The notes under the pieces were generated by a model that was given only the letters and a program-made list of their open reading frames with translations, had not been told where the DNA came from and ran no database searches. Below, piece after piece: positions 35,134 through 48,423 of a stretch of DNA of 64,000 nucleotides. The stretch is from contig WBVU01000018.1 in NCBI GenBank assembly GCA_009192285.1, positions 372,001-436,000 of the forward strand, written 5' to 3'. Within the stretch, counting starts at the first letter, position 1. Each line of letters begins with the position of its first letter. Both the position numbers and the translations under genes were made by a program. The DNA is from Morchella semilibera (Eukaryota; Ascomycota; Pezizomycetes; Pezizales; Morchellaceae).

Positions 35134-36207
35134 TCGTGGTAATAGATGCCGTTGTTCGCTACATGTAGTTATCCCCCATTTGTTGTAACCATTCTTTCTC
35201 CGTACCTTCTGAAAGGTATGTAGTTGTAATAGTGATAGTTTCTCACAATCTTCAACGGGGAAGGGAGTGAATTGCTTCATATCGACATGGGTTAGGGTTT
35301 AATATGAGTAGGTAAAGTTGGTAGTATATTCTACTAAGCCGGAAATATATGGGCGCACCGTCGGCATTGAAATGCCGAGCGGCATAGTCCGTACCGAACC
35401 AAACAAATCTGAGATCACAACAAATCACTCGCGAACAAGGATAAATCATAGCCTACCTAATAAAAAATCTCCTCTTTGTGTATGATCCCCGCATGAATCA
35501 CGCAGCTCGATGCTCTTGACGGGAGGAGAATTCTAGACGCGAGAGCCCTATCGTCACGCCGCTGACTCCTGTCACATTTTAACTTTTCGTTGACGTCGCT
35601 GACCTTCCAATGTCACCCAAACCAGTCGGGCATCTAGGCCTACCAGTATGGGTCACAGGCTGAGTTTCAGGTATCTACTTCTCCCCGTACATGTAGGGGC
35701 AAGTCTCTTCTCTGCCCCCTCTTCGTGACTGTGTGTGTGCTTCATGGATATGTAGGAGATAAACCTGCCTACCACACACACACACACCTCAATTTGAATG
35801 GACTTCCCACTTGAGACATCGCTGTGCCTGCAAGATGACGGAGCGGGTGTACGGTCCTGACGCTGAAAACGATGATCCCTCTGCAGGTCTGAGTTTACGG
35901 GCTGCAGCTTGTTCGACCGATTGAAATCCCAGTCAGGTCATTCCGACGATGAGCACTGGGCATCTAAGGGAAGGCGCCTCGCCATCCCACATTACATTAC
36001 CGGCTCGAGGTGGTAACAGTGGGGGGGAAGAGGGGGATGGGGATGGGGAGGGGGAGTGAGGGAGTTGGCTAATGCAAATAGTAACTCCTGGGTATGAATG
36101 CCTACTGGGGGGGGAAGATTGAACTGCCTCCTCAGGGAGATAAAGTAGTCTGAGAGCACCGGCACATGTCGGTCGTTCTCGTGAGCCACACCGGTCCTCT
36201 CTGCCGC

Positions 36208-36236
36208 TGATGCTGCTGCTGCTGCTGCTGCTGCTG
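36208..36236. repeat. (CTG)n microsatellite
   Basis: Nine or so CTG units in tandem in non-coding DNA. Confidence 0.9.
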
Positions 36237-38333
36237 GAGGTTTGCTTTTTTGTACTCAGGTGTGTGTGTGTTGCCTATCCAGCTTGGTTCGAGCCGTTTT
36301 GTTACCGCATTATGGATGCTTTATGTCATTTGTGCATGTGCATCCCTTTTTTTGTGAGCGAGAATATCAAGAATATGGCACGAGTGCTGCTAATGGTCAA
36401 CGGAAAAGAACACTTTATCTTCCCATCGCAGCAACGTGTACCTGCACTCAGATACTACGACCTGAACACCTTTGGAAAAGGTAAGAGGCCGACCCTAATT
36501 GTCAATGCCCGGATAAGACGTAACAGGCACTGGTAACTACATACATGTAACTTTCAAGACATCGTCCGCAACGAGGTAGAATATGCAGCTGTGCGCTTAT
36601 AAGTCGGTACACCCATGGCCACTTACTGTAAGGGGAGATACAGTATTGTACGACAAAACGAATCATAGGCTCTTAGGTATCCATCCCCCCCATCTGCAGC
36701 ATGATGGTATAATTATATTGGGGTTCTTAGAGTATTGTACACTGCAACACTTGATGAAGCAGCAGCCGTTAGACTATGCGGGGTATGCATGATCGAGAAG
36801 AAGTACCCGGGGTACATGTACCTACCAAACCACAGGAGATAACACACGTGAGCGCTTGGTCCAATAGTATCCATTCGCGCGCCATGGTCGACTACGGTTG
36901 ATGCATATCTCAACCAACTCAACGCACTACACTTGAACGAGAGAGAAGAGGGGACATCCCCAGGTCGTTTAATTATATAGCCGAATTCTAATGCCCTTTC
37001 CACAAAGTGTGTGCGCGCAAGGACATCCGGCGGTCGAGGTTTGCCTCTTACAGCTTCATGGAGCTTCAAGTCTCATTACCCTCTTTGTCCAAACCCTAAA
37101 GAATTTAGTGAATAGACTCGATTAGGTCATGCTCATCTATATTTAGCCTCCACAGCGAGAATCTGATTTCGGGCAAATTTTGAGGCATGCAATCTCCATA
37201 AAAGTTTTGTGTTCTTTCCAATGGAGGAGACAAGGTGGATTTCCGGAAAAAAAGGGGGGATGGGGGGATGGGAAAAACAGCCCATCTTTCGTTAATCATT
37301 GGCTATGGTTATATATTTGCACTTTACCGAAAGCTCCCGTGGCTTGTGGCTGTGCGGGAACCCAGCGAGTGATCCCTCGTGAACGAACTCTGTCTCGCGT
37401 GCGTGGCGGTCACTAGGTTAGTCAATTGGTTTAATACCAGAGAGGTTGTGTTTTAGAATTTATGCAATGATGATAGTACAGCGTGCAGTAGAAGTATGGG
37501 AGGATTCATATTGGCCAAATCAGTCACTCGGACCCTGTTTTGAGACCCTTGTTTCTCATCTCTCGCTCTGTTACCTGCTAATTCGAGATCCGCTTGCTAT
37601 ATGCATACAGATCTCAATATGATAGATTGTATGTATGTAGCATGTACGACCACAAAAAACGCGAAGGGTCATGCTTGATAGTTTGTACTTGCGATACCAT
37701 CGTAAAGCGTAATAACTACATGTATTTTAGCCTTGCCCCACAATGAATATGGAGATCTCAGTAGAATCGCCCACTAAGTATACAAGTTTTAATAGAGTAA
37801 AAACTACAAAATTCAAGGCCATAATTCAGAACCAATTGAGTGGACGGAGTAGACACTACTTTATACTATGGAACGATATTAAAATATGGTTGACACGTCA
37901 CGGAGTACAATGTGGTACAGAGCTTTTAGGGCTTTACTTACATTTTTGAACACGACTGCTATTGCATTCCATACAAAAAAAAAAGGAAAAAAAGAAAAAA
38001 GTAGTCCTGGTGGTTTTCTGAGTGTGCACCTAATATAGTCCTATTTAGAAACGCGAGAAGATATAAATGATGTTTGGGGCTTACTTGAGCTGATTGGACT
38101 GATCGCTAAATTATCACATACTGGTGGTTATTATTATTTCGAGGCGTTTGGGGCAATTCTTCAACACGCTTGAACTGGTAAGGGTTGAAAATTTGGAGCT
38201 GGTCTAGAGTATAAATTCAACGATCCTATCCAAAAATCATCCTTCTATTCCCAAACCACATCCTCCTCCTTATTCCCAAGCTCATCCTTCCTATTCTCAG
38301 ACTTCAAGCTAGGAACCGAATTCAACCAAGAAG

Positions 38334-38756
38334 ATGGGCTGCTGCTGCTCAAAACCTGAGGAGGTCGTAGACGAGATATATAGTAGCTAGTGCGTGGGAC
38401 AGGCATAGAAGTGGAGACGCGGGAAATGTTGATGGGTAAGCCCTACAATGATATATATGTTGATACTTGCTAATTTCTTGCCTGTAGCGGCGGATAGATG
38501 CGGCGGATGTGGGGACAACGTGTGCCCCGGTAGTACTCCCAATATGCTAGAATCAGCTGCTCCAATTGGGGATATAGATGGCCATTATACCAGAGGGGGT
38601 ATCAGACCTCCGTACTCATCTACTAGGCATGAGGACTTGAACCATAACTTCTTTGCTCTCTTTGCTCTTTCTTACAGGGGTTTACCTACAATACCTACCT
38701 ACCAACTTTCCCCGAGTGTATATTACTCTATCCTGTGGCAGTTATTTATTCTATGA
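38334..38756 (+). CDS. Candidate small N-terminally lipidated protein (MGCCC start)
   Basis: Exon 1, 38334-38382, reads MGCCCSKPEEVVDEIY. This start would allow removal of Met, myristoylation of Gly2 and palmitoylation of Cys3-5, which anchor proteins to membranes. Joining the donor GTAGCT at 38383 to the canonical acceptor at 38486-38487 (branch GCTAAT, CCTGTAG) keeps frame into ADRCGGCGDNVCPGSTPNML and on to a stop at 38754-38756, about 105 aa. A second intron near 38600-38690 is possible. The alternative donor GGTAAG at about 38431 is stronger but leaves exon 1 out of frame, so exon 1 would then be a separate 18-codon ORF. I recognise no family. The Cys-rich segment CGGCGDNVC could bind metal. 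The 3' end faces the convergent TPI gene. Confidence 0.35.
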
Positions 38757-39015
38757 AGCAGTAGGCCCCCGCATGTCAAAGCTCGGAAATTTGAAACTGT
38801 CCGGCTGGGATTTAATCATTGACATCTCCCGAAAAATATTGCAAGACGTTAGTAATTATTTACCAAATACCAAAGACATTAAATATGCGTCACATGTCTT
38901 GGAGATCCAATCCCAGTTAGTAAATAACATGGTTCCGACGTTATCAATTTTTATCTGTTTAGATATTGATATCCACTTTATTGAATTACAGAAATATGCT
39001 CCTCTCTGCAAAGCT

Positions 39016-40210
<1,195 letters not shown>

Positions 40211-41108
40211 CGTATTTAATATCGAATTCGTAATGATTTAAGGTTGTATTAGGACTTGAGGTGGTAAGTTCGACGGGGGAGAGCTTGTGGAATTACAGCT
40301 TTAGTACCTGAGTTCACCCGGCGGGGTCGGCGGGGGAGCCGCCCCTCCTCCCAAGTATGTACGCCATACATACATATATGTGACTAACTCTATAATGTAA
40401 ACAGCGCTAGCCTCGGCCCCAGGCGATCCTGAGGGTTATGACAAGACCTCAAACTTCTATGTAGTCCTAGCAAAATCCCAAAATCCTGGGTTTAAAAGGC
40501 GTGCAGCACCTTGATAGCATATTTTTCGTTTCATGGCTTGGTGAAAAGAATTGAGAGCTGGGTAAGCTATCAATTTTGGACTTATGTGCAAGAATTAACT
40601 ACATGTACTTATGTACTCTACATGTACTTAAGGCCCGTTTGGCAAGATCAAAGCCTAACAAAAACGGAGTTCCGTGTTGGGACCTGATACTACATAAAGT
40701 AGAGCCGCATTTCTGCGTTTGCAGAATCTTAGGAGTAACGAATCGAACTGGAATAAAATCTTGTACTCTCATTAGTCAAGGCGATCAAAGGGCCTAGCTC
40801 TGAGCCTGTCTGGCTGAGGATAAACCGACCGGCCCGGGGGTGAATGTCCCCGGCCCGGTTGCTTCCGTTATTCAAAAAGTCACGATTAGAGCACTAGTAC
40901 CTAGGGCTAATCACGTTAGAGTAATAATGAGTTCGTTTATAAATAATTTTTGAATACAGAATGTCATCAATAAGCGATAAAAAACAAAACGAAAACCCAT
41001 ATCCTACTCGACGCTTCAAAGAACCAAACCCATTTAACTCTAACCCGATATATGTTTATTTAAGTAGTTACCTCCACACACGTATTCTAAAACCTCTATA
41101 TAAATCGA
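40211..41108. other. Intergenic TPI1 / KES1 (TPI1 promoter)
   Basis: It holds the TPI1 upstream region, two TACATGTA palindromes only 19 bp apart (40600, 40619), and a diverged copy of the 28.5-kb MITE next to them. No gene. Confidence 0.55.
40630..40796. mobile_element. Diverged second copy of the GGCCCGTTTGGCAA MITE
   Basis: The left end TTAAGGCCCGTTTGGCAAG matches the 28.5-kb TIR at 14 of the first 15 positions, and inner CGGAGTTCCG resembles that element's CTCCGTTCC arm. The right end may be GATCAAAGGGCCTAG at about 40782-40796, with several mismatches. The element abuts a TACATGTA site. The right boundary is weak. Confidence 0.45.
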
Positions 41109-42987
41109 TCAAGCGGTAGTATCGGCAGTGGGTAACTTCGATTTCTCGAATATCCTCTGATACTTTGCATTGTCAAAGACCCAGATACCATCAGTCTTCT
41201 CTGGCTCTAGAACGACGCCGGACCTGTCCCCGAGGGCTTTCAACACAGGGTCTTCCTGGACTCGAGTAAAGTATCGTCTTTCCCACTCTCTCCCTTCCTC
41301 CCTCTCCTTCTTTCGAAGCTCGCGCTGCTCATTCTCAATCTTTGTCTTCTCCGTGCTGGTGGTCTCGAGGTCGCCATTAATAATTGCGGACTGAACTTTA
41401 GCCCAAGCTTTCCTTGACTCAAGTGGATCCTGTTGCTCCAGAGGAGCTATATACAAGGGCGTAGTCTTAGAAGCCTTTGCATTGTAGAGATCGAACTGTA
41501 CCCCCATCAGCTACCGCCTTTTCTTCGATTTTGTCTTTTTTTTTACGGGAGAACTAGTTTGACAAACCTCTTTCTTGGACTTTCCTTCCTTGACTATGAA
41601 GTTATCCGTCCATTGACCATCAATTGTGTATAAGATATCCTTGCTTCCTTCTTTCGATAGAGTTGCAGTGAAACTGTTCTTCTTGCCAGTAACCCACCCC
41701 TTCCCACTGTATTCAATTTTGGCGACATATCCGGTAGATGAAGTGATAGTGCTGCTCTTATTCAACTCCACATACGGGGATCCATAAACAATTCCTTCGA
41801 TATGGAGAGATGGGAGTGTAATGACATCTAATGGGGGTCAGTGACACCAAACGAACCGGGGCTGTGGCAAAAATGAGCTCAACTGACAATCTTCGTTGAA
41901 TTCCTTCAGGTGGTATTTTGCATGACCAATCTGCTTAACAGTGATTGTTCCCCTGGTAAACGATGCCTTTTGACCATTGTAACCCTCAAGCTTTACCCCA
42001 TGTTTATCGTTGATGATAGCATATGCAGTGACCGGTGGATGATGGCTATGACCTCATCTGTTAGTTAAGGTAGGTTTTCCAAGGCTACAGAGAGCTAACC
42101 TGACTTGCTCCGAGATTAACTGAGTGTCGCCGATAGCTCCGCTCGGGTCTTTCCAAGTACCAAGGAATAACTCTCCCAAGAAGGGGTTCAACGGCTTTTT
42201 CTCGGAGCCACTATTGGTAATGGTATTAGTGTTTGAAATTTCCAAAATCCCCCATCCAAGCCATTGTTTCAAGACATGGGGGGAGGAAGTTACAGTTTCT
42301 CATTTCTGGAGCTATATTGTTGCTTTAGTGTCGATAAGAACCACTTTAGCACTGCCAGAGCTCTCTTCTGCGGATCCTTCTCTTGTGCAGGGGCCACAAA
42401 GATCTCTGGATGTTCTGCCTGATATTGAATTAGTGCACGTACTTAAACCCGATACTTCAGCGTCTACTAAAGGCCGTGAAATTAAATCAACCCAACGAAA
42501 AATACACCCCGGATCGCAGCTTAGGTTTTACAACCAAGAGCGCAGCGAATTTAATCACAGAACCCTCGTCTATATATCATTGATACCACTTCTAGCTGAG
42601 ATCAGGTTTGATCCCTGTTGTGCCAACTTCACGACCTTTTTAAACGTCTGAAGGGTGTCAAAACTCACCCAGTACCCGGAATACTCGGTCAAACTCGTAG
42701 CGCTCAGAATGAAAGGCTACACGCGAGATCATGTCAGAACTATTAGAACTAAGAAATCTGTATTGGGGTCTGCAACAAACGGACAGGTGCTGTCAAGCTC
42801 GCCAAGTCACCGGTGAAGGATGCGATAGACTGTAGTTGTCGCCATTTTGTTAGCCCTACTCACAGCCAAAAGAGGAATAAATATTTAAGGAGGAGGGGAA
42901 GGAGGAGGAAAAAACCTTTAGAAATGGCCCCCAAGAACTCTTCGCAGCTTGCGGCACGTCACTGCCTTCTTCTCTATTGGTACTCAT
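41109..42987 (-). CDS. KES1: Oxysterol-binding protein, Kes1/Osh4 type
   Basis: Eight exons: 42987-42916, 42829-42785, 42716-42669, 42418-42294, 42210-42100, 42045-41888, 41827-41568 and 41495-41109, giving 401 aa, the usual length of the short OSBP class without PH or ankyrin domains. The family signature EQVSHHPPV is at about 130-138. Also seen are the lid/N-terminal part [45 protein letters not shown], the [12 protein letters not shown] strand, and the C-terminal [11 protein letters not shown]...[17 protein letters not shown]. Osh4 exchanges ergosterol and PI4P between membranes and restrains Golgi secretion. Intron 3 is 250 nt, several times longer than the rest. Confidence 0.93.
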
Positions 42988-43865
42988 AATGGCGGATGGT
43001 GGTTAAAGTTGATTAGAAACAGCGGGGTAGTGCTTTAAGTGCTCTAAGTGGTAATAGAAGAATCAAAGAAATTCGAAGTAAATGTGTAGTAGTAGCTCTA
43101 ATGTTGATAGATTGAAGGTGACGACGTTGAAAGTAAAAGGAGGCACGACGGATCTCAATTCCACAGGGCACCCGCATATTCGCTGGGACGGGCATATTAC
43201 GTTATCACGCCAAGTGTTGACTGGGGACGCATGACGACACGCAAGGCCATATCCAGAAAATCTCATTAGTGCGAGTTCAGAAACCAATAGAAATCAAATG
43301 ATATGCCCTTGTAGAGATTGATCTAACATCTACTTTGTTCTTATTTATTTTTATTTTATGATAATGTTATGCGAGACTGAAAGGAGACGATAAACAGAAC
43401 TTGGAATGGCGAAGGTCACTCACCTGATCAGAATTATATGTATTCCTTCCTAGCATAAGGTTACGCCCTGGCCATGGACGTATGAGATATTGGAAAATCT
43501 CTCTTTTATCTGGCGCTAGCTCCATGCGATACTACCAAATATTAGGATACCGAGGAAATCAATACCTATCTGATAGATGGTCAGTCAGAATTGCAACGAG
43601 ACACTTAAACCCTTTCTAGTAACCGTGATATAAAAAGCGCAGTGAATTGAAAAAGCGCACAAACTGTCATGCATGCTGAAAGCTGTAACTCGGTCTAAGT
43701 GTCTCGGGTTGTAATTTGGACTGACCGTCTATAAAGTCCTAACATATGGAGGATATATACTTAATTAGTTATTCACCTCCCATACTAATTCTATTGAGAC
43801 CCCCCCCCCTACATCTTCGGCAGTGATATAACTTTTTATAGTATCCCTTTATTCCGAAAGCTACG

Positions 43866-44235
43866 TCAACGACCCTTTCCCTCCTCCATATATTGCTTAT
43901 ATAGCCCGTAACGCAATCCTTGGTCACAGTCTGTGTCACTTCCTCCCTCTCCAATATCAGCTACGCCCGTATAAGGATCACTACTGGTTATACCATCCTC
44001 TACTAATAGCGCGGCAGTACTCATCCCCTGGGTGACTAGGGCAGCGGCTTCAATAGCCGTATTATGATGCGCGGCGCTCACTGCCGGCATGGCTTAAACA
44101 GCGGCTAAAGCAGCGGCTCCAAAGGGCCCAAGGAATGGCCCGAGTAGCAGCTTGATAGGCGGCTTGAACCATAGGGCTTGGAGGGGATGGGGGTGCGGGT
44201 GCAAAGATGGATCCCGGTGTATTCTGGGCCATAGA
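43866..44235 (-). pseudogene. Possible broken alanine-rich ORF
   Basis: On the minus strand a frame reads from about 44235 through LQALWFKPPIKLLLGPFLGP and FGAAALAAV, hits one TAA (44096-44094), and continues as AMPAVSAAHHNTAIEAAALV... to a stop at 43866. Both halves share an Ala-rich, protein-like composition, so one nonsense change may have split a gene. I recognise no family. Chance cannot be excluded; the region has no clear splice sites that would remove the stop. Confidence 0.25.
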
Positions 44236-44649
44236 GACCTCCTGCCCAGACAGCTGGATGATCTTGTTGGTAATTGGAATTGAGATTATACTTCATCATC
44301 GGCAATTCTCAACAATTGATCAGTTAGAAAATTACTATGTTGCCATTTGCCATTCACTCCTGGAATTGAATTGAAGGCCGGACAGGTCCGGCAAAGTACT
44401 GCCTCAAAGACCAGCGCTGGTCTTCTCAGAATTGCTAATTTGGATTAAGTCACGCCCACACCCCAATCACAACCAGCGCCATCTCTCACATGCCGTTCTT
44501 GTTCCTTCTTCCTTGAGACCTCAAGGCGAGAATATCACCATGGCCATCATCATCATTTACAGCATTGCGTACTGGTACCGTTAGTTTCGGTTCTATAAGG
44601 TGGTCAGTTATAACATGAACAAATAACTAGGATGAGGACCTTAACCTAC

Positions 44650-45206
44650 CTCATATAGCAGCGCCTCGTTAGCCCTTCTCCAGCAACTCGATCCAACTAT
44701 AGTATCTGGTCTGCTAGTGATGTACGCAAATAGCTGCATAGTTATATTCGATACCATTCATGGAGGTACGTCTTCATATCTTGGCACCAAAGGCAACCCA
44801 AGAGGATAGATTGCTAACTGAGCACACCGGTTTACACTTACTTTCAATATTTAAATCGTAACGAGTAAGTAACCCCTTCAATCTACTATCCTAGAGCCTA
44901 GCAGAGAATATCATATTAAGAACCATCATCTAAGGTATACAAACCTTGTTTAGTTAGCTCTACCCGAGCCAGGTTCCTACGACTTGACGCTAGATAATTT
45001 GGAGGTGTTTCAAACAATACTGGATAGTTGGCTTGGAAGTTCTCGCTTTCGTTGAGCCTTCGACAAGCCGTCCAAGGAAAGGTTTGACTTGGTTTTGCCC
45101 AAGGTTCTTGTGAGTAAAACCAGGATCTTGACCTAGGTGCCATTGCAGAAACAAAGGCCATCAGTATTCCACAGTGTAGATGCACATAATACCTTATCCT
45201 CGCCAA
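44650..45206 (-). pseudogene. Possible gene remnant (weak FunK1-kinase-like segment)
   Basis: A 90-codon open segment (from 45206 down to about 44937, ending at a GTTTGT donor) reads protein-like. After it, an exon-like piece at 44733-44650, between CAG and GTAGGT, reads LFAYITSRPDTIVGSSCWRR. This weakly recalls the stretch before the kinase core of fungal FunK1-type proteins, but none of the kinase motifs (the lysine strand, HRD, DFG) follow. So at best it is a fragment. The family link is a guess. Confidence 0.2.
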
Positions 45207-46436
45207 CGCCCGCGAAACCTGTTGGTATTTGCCTGGGTTTGGTTCTTGGACGCTATTCTTAACTAGGCCTTCCTAATACTACTGGTATCTCCCCTCCTGC
45301 CTGGCTGCGGTTTGACGAGGTACCAGAACGTAACTAGGCTGGAGAGATGTCCTTAGATAGCTACATGTAGTTATTGGTTCGAGATTATATCAAGGAACAC
45401 CCGTTGGTGAAGGAGGAGGCACCCGTCTGCGAGGGAGAAAGCGCCGCGAGGGGCAACGCGTTTAAAGTACCCATCTACAAGCGTTCTTAGTGAAATGATA
45501 ACACTCACCAGTAAAGCGTAAAACAAGGGGGATGTTCTAGTGAAACGAAATTACATGTACTTGTCGGTGGGGAGATGGGGCAGAAGTTGGATCTGTACTT
45601 GGTGTGAGGCATGAAATGGAGTTACAATTGGAGGGTGCCAAGAAGATCGAAAATGGACCCTTGGCACCATTTTCGGGTTCAAGGAACGACGATAAATACA
45701 TGTACTCTATTAGCATTTGTGTTTAGTAAATGACATTTATGAGTCGGTCGGATATAACCGCCCGTGACCGGTCGTGGGTTACAGATACGAAGCTGGAAAC
45801 ATCATTCCACGACTACACTGATTCTCCAGCTCTCCGCTACTTCAGCTATGACCCCATATATAATATAATGTGCATGTAAATAAAAAGGATCTAACCCCCA
45901 CCCAGGCTAAAGCCAGAGAAGCTTGTATGAAGTATACATTAATTGTATAGTGATAAGGTGACGAATTCGAGAGTTTTGGTACGTTGGTCGGGGCTAATCG
46001 GCCAGCCTAACTTATATTTATACTGCACAAATACTAACCTGAACACATTCATGCATTTATATTCTATAGCCAGGCACATATTGTTGGGGCCAAATCCCAA
46101 AGCCTACATGTGATAAGTACATGTACTTAGAGTACGATTTCCTTGATGGATACACAAAATGTCACTCGTCATTTCACGTGATGTGTGCCAAGATTACCGA
46201 TGCGCGCCACACAGGTGATCCCCGTAAGACATGCCATGCACGGACCTGTTCCCACCACTCATGATTGCAAGGACAAAACCCAGCGAACCGCCCCCCTTCT
46301 CTCCTTCTCCCCCCTTCTTTCCTGCATTTGCTCTGTTACCCCACCGTTATCATCATTAGAAATTTCATCTGCATCCTCTTCCGGTTCTTTTAGGATTTCA
46401 CAGTTTGTAGTATCTTTGGCGTATCATTATCGTACC

Positions 46437-48423
46437 ATGTCTGAAGACCAGGCACTTCTAGCAAAAATAGGCCAGCTTGCTGGTCAGCCACCCGGCCCCT
46501 ATCGCATTCGGTGACTCTTCCGACGGATGATCTCAGAAAGCTGATGGTGAAAAACAATGTAATTTACAGGTCAAATCAATCGTCATAAGAATCGAGAACT
46601 AGCGCCAGGCTCTCCTTCTTCTAGTAATGGACATCAAGGACAACATCCTTATCACTCTTCTAACTATCGTACGCGACTCTTTACTCCTCTACTCCGCTCC
46701 TTTATTTATATGCCTCTTTTCTCCAATATTCCGGATTTGTGGCGACCACTAGCTGCACACCATGTTAACAGGTTAACTATTAGAAAACCCAACCAGGGGA
46801 AGAGGCACGCCGTTATGGCGACCGCCGATAAGGGCTGCTTATACCCGGACTAGATTTCGAGGCCGAGGAGGCCGGGTAGCACCTGTTGCTTATTCACATA
46901 GAACACTTGTGGTCAATAATAATAAACCAGTATCTGGGCCAACAGACTCTACAGTTACAGCTTCCGCAGTGTCAAGTTTTGGCACCGAGTCTATAAATGC
47001 GGCTTTGCCTTCCCCAACACCAGGCCCAGCGCCTGGGCCTAATTTGCCTGCCCAGCAAAAGTCAACGGCATGGGTGGCAAAACGTGCTCCAGGTGCGGTG
47101 CAACTTATCAATAGCTCTGTTTTTGGCCAACAGGCTCAGGCGAAAGCCAAAGAAAGACTGCGGAGAAGAGAAGAAAAAGATAAACTAAAAATGAAAAGTT
47201 GGATGCAAAAGTCTCGCGGCCCTACCTATGGGGGCTTGGCATCAAACACAAAACATACCCCTTACGAGGTTATAATATCAGGGGAACGCTATCGAGTTGC
47301 TGCAAACGGCAGCAAACTAGAAAAAATATCTGGTGAGGGCAAGGAACAAACATTGATAGGAATGGAACATAAAATAGTGTTTGGTTTAACTGGTCAGCAA
47401 CAGATGATCCGAAGGCAGCGAAGTCCACCCCTAAGAAGGCCGTGGTTGGTGGTGTTAATTTCATACGGAGTAAGAACGGGAACCTTTGGAGGGCTGGTTT
47501 AGTGAAGGCATCACGGTGAGTATACATTATTGCCTCCATAGAGCATTGCCCCAATCATATCGTCTCTTGTTGTATGGCTGACAATAAAAACCATTGTTTT
47601 ATGGTACAGCCAATCAACAAACACGCGCGGTTTAAAGATTAATAAACCCTGCAAATACTTTTCAAATACCGGTACCGACTATTTCTTCCAATCGCTTACT
47701 TATCTCGGCTCTTATTGCAGACTTCATTGTTGCCTTAGAGCTCCCCTTCACAAAAACATATTGCGCCATTGGATATAAATGGGGAAGGGTTGATGAACTG
47801 ACTCGAATACTCGTATTATTCTACTTATAGGACAATGCAAATACGGGATGTCTTGCCCGTACACCCATGATGCTCACAAAGTTGCCATTTGCCCGCGATT
47901 TCTCAAGAATGATTCGTGTCCGGACGGGGATTCATGCGACTTGTCCCACGATGCCAAGCCGCATCGTGTTCCAGCATGCCTACATTTTGGCTATGGCAAT
48001 TGTCAGAAAGACCAATGTTTGTATGCGCATGTCAAGGTTAACCCTGCTGCTCCTATCTGCCGCCCCTTTGCAACCTATGGATATTGCGACAAGGGCGCAG
48101 ACTGTACCGAGCGACACGTACGAGATTGTCCAGACTTCGACGAAAAGGGCGTTTGCAACGACAAATCGTGCAAGCTATCCCACGTGCAAAAGGCTGGGCG
48201 GAGGCGAGTAGTAGAGAAGGCGGCCGCCGCAGCCGCTTCAGCCCACCGATCTAATGCTGAAGATGACAAGGATTCCGAGGAAAGCGATATCTCTAGCGAA
48301 GAGGAGGGTGAGGAGATCAACAGTGATGATGTTGATTCTGATGCATTCAGTGACGATGATTTTCTCTCTAAGGATGATACTCCTCCTGAAGTCACCATGC
48401 AACAGGACTTTATCCACTTCTAA
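46437..48423 (+). CDS. CCCH zinc-finger RNA-binding protein (ZC3H3/Red5-like)
   Basis: Six exons: 46437-46482, 46570-46668, 46784-47332, 47404-47515, 47610-47671 and 47831-48423, giving 486 aa. The start MSEDQALLAKIGQLAGQINRH is followed by an R/G-rich patch (RGRGTPLWRPP, FRGRGGR), a P/S-rich part and basic helices. Five tandem CCCH fingers begin at Cys283: CX8CX5CX3H (split by intron 5), CX8CX5CX3H, CX7CX4CX3H, CX8CX5CX3H and CX8CX4CX3H. The tail is acidic, with runs of E, S and D. Five-finger proteins of this layout include human ZC3H3 and fission yeast Red5, which act in poly(A) tail control, mRNA export and nuclear RNA decay. CPSF30/Yth1 also has five fingers, but is short and lacks the long N-terminal part and acidic tail. 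Confidence 0.85.

Larger units (their letters stand above)
34494..38333. other. Gene-free stretch
   Basis: It contains a T-rich SMD2 3' end, the foldback element at 34981-35133, G-rich tracts near 36021-36054 and 36103, a (CTG)n run (36208-36236), and five TACATGTA palindromes (35160, 35688, 36542, 36813, 37717). Frames over the CTG run encode poly-L and are artefacts. No gene is supported. Confidence 0.55.
42988..46436. other. Gene-poor stretch with broken ORFs
   Basis: AT-rich DNA with two minus-strand open segments that look like remnants (43866-44235 and 44650-45206, listed separately), four TACATGTA palindromes (45362, 45552, 45697, 46118) and an interleaved inverted repeat at 45634-45675. 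No intact gene is supported. Confidence 0.5.

Noticed and set aside
36210-36536. 108-aa ORF starting with poly-Leu
   Set aside because: The start is an artefact of the CTG repeat; the remainder has no conserved feature.
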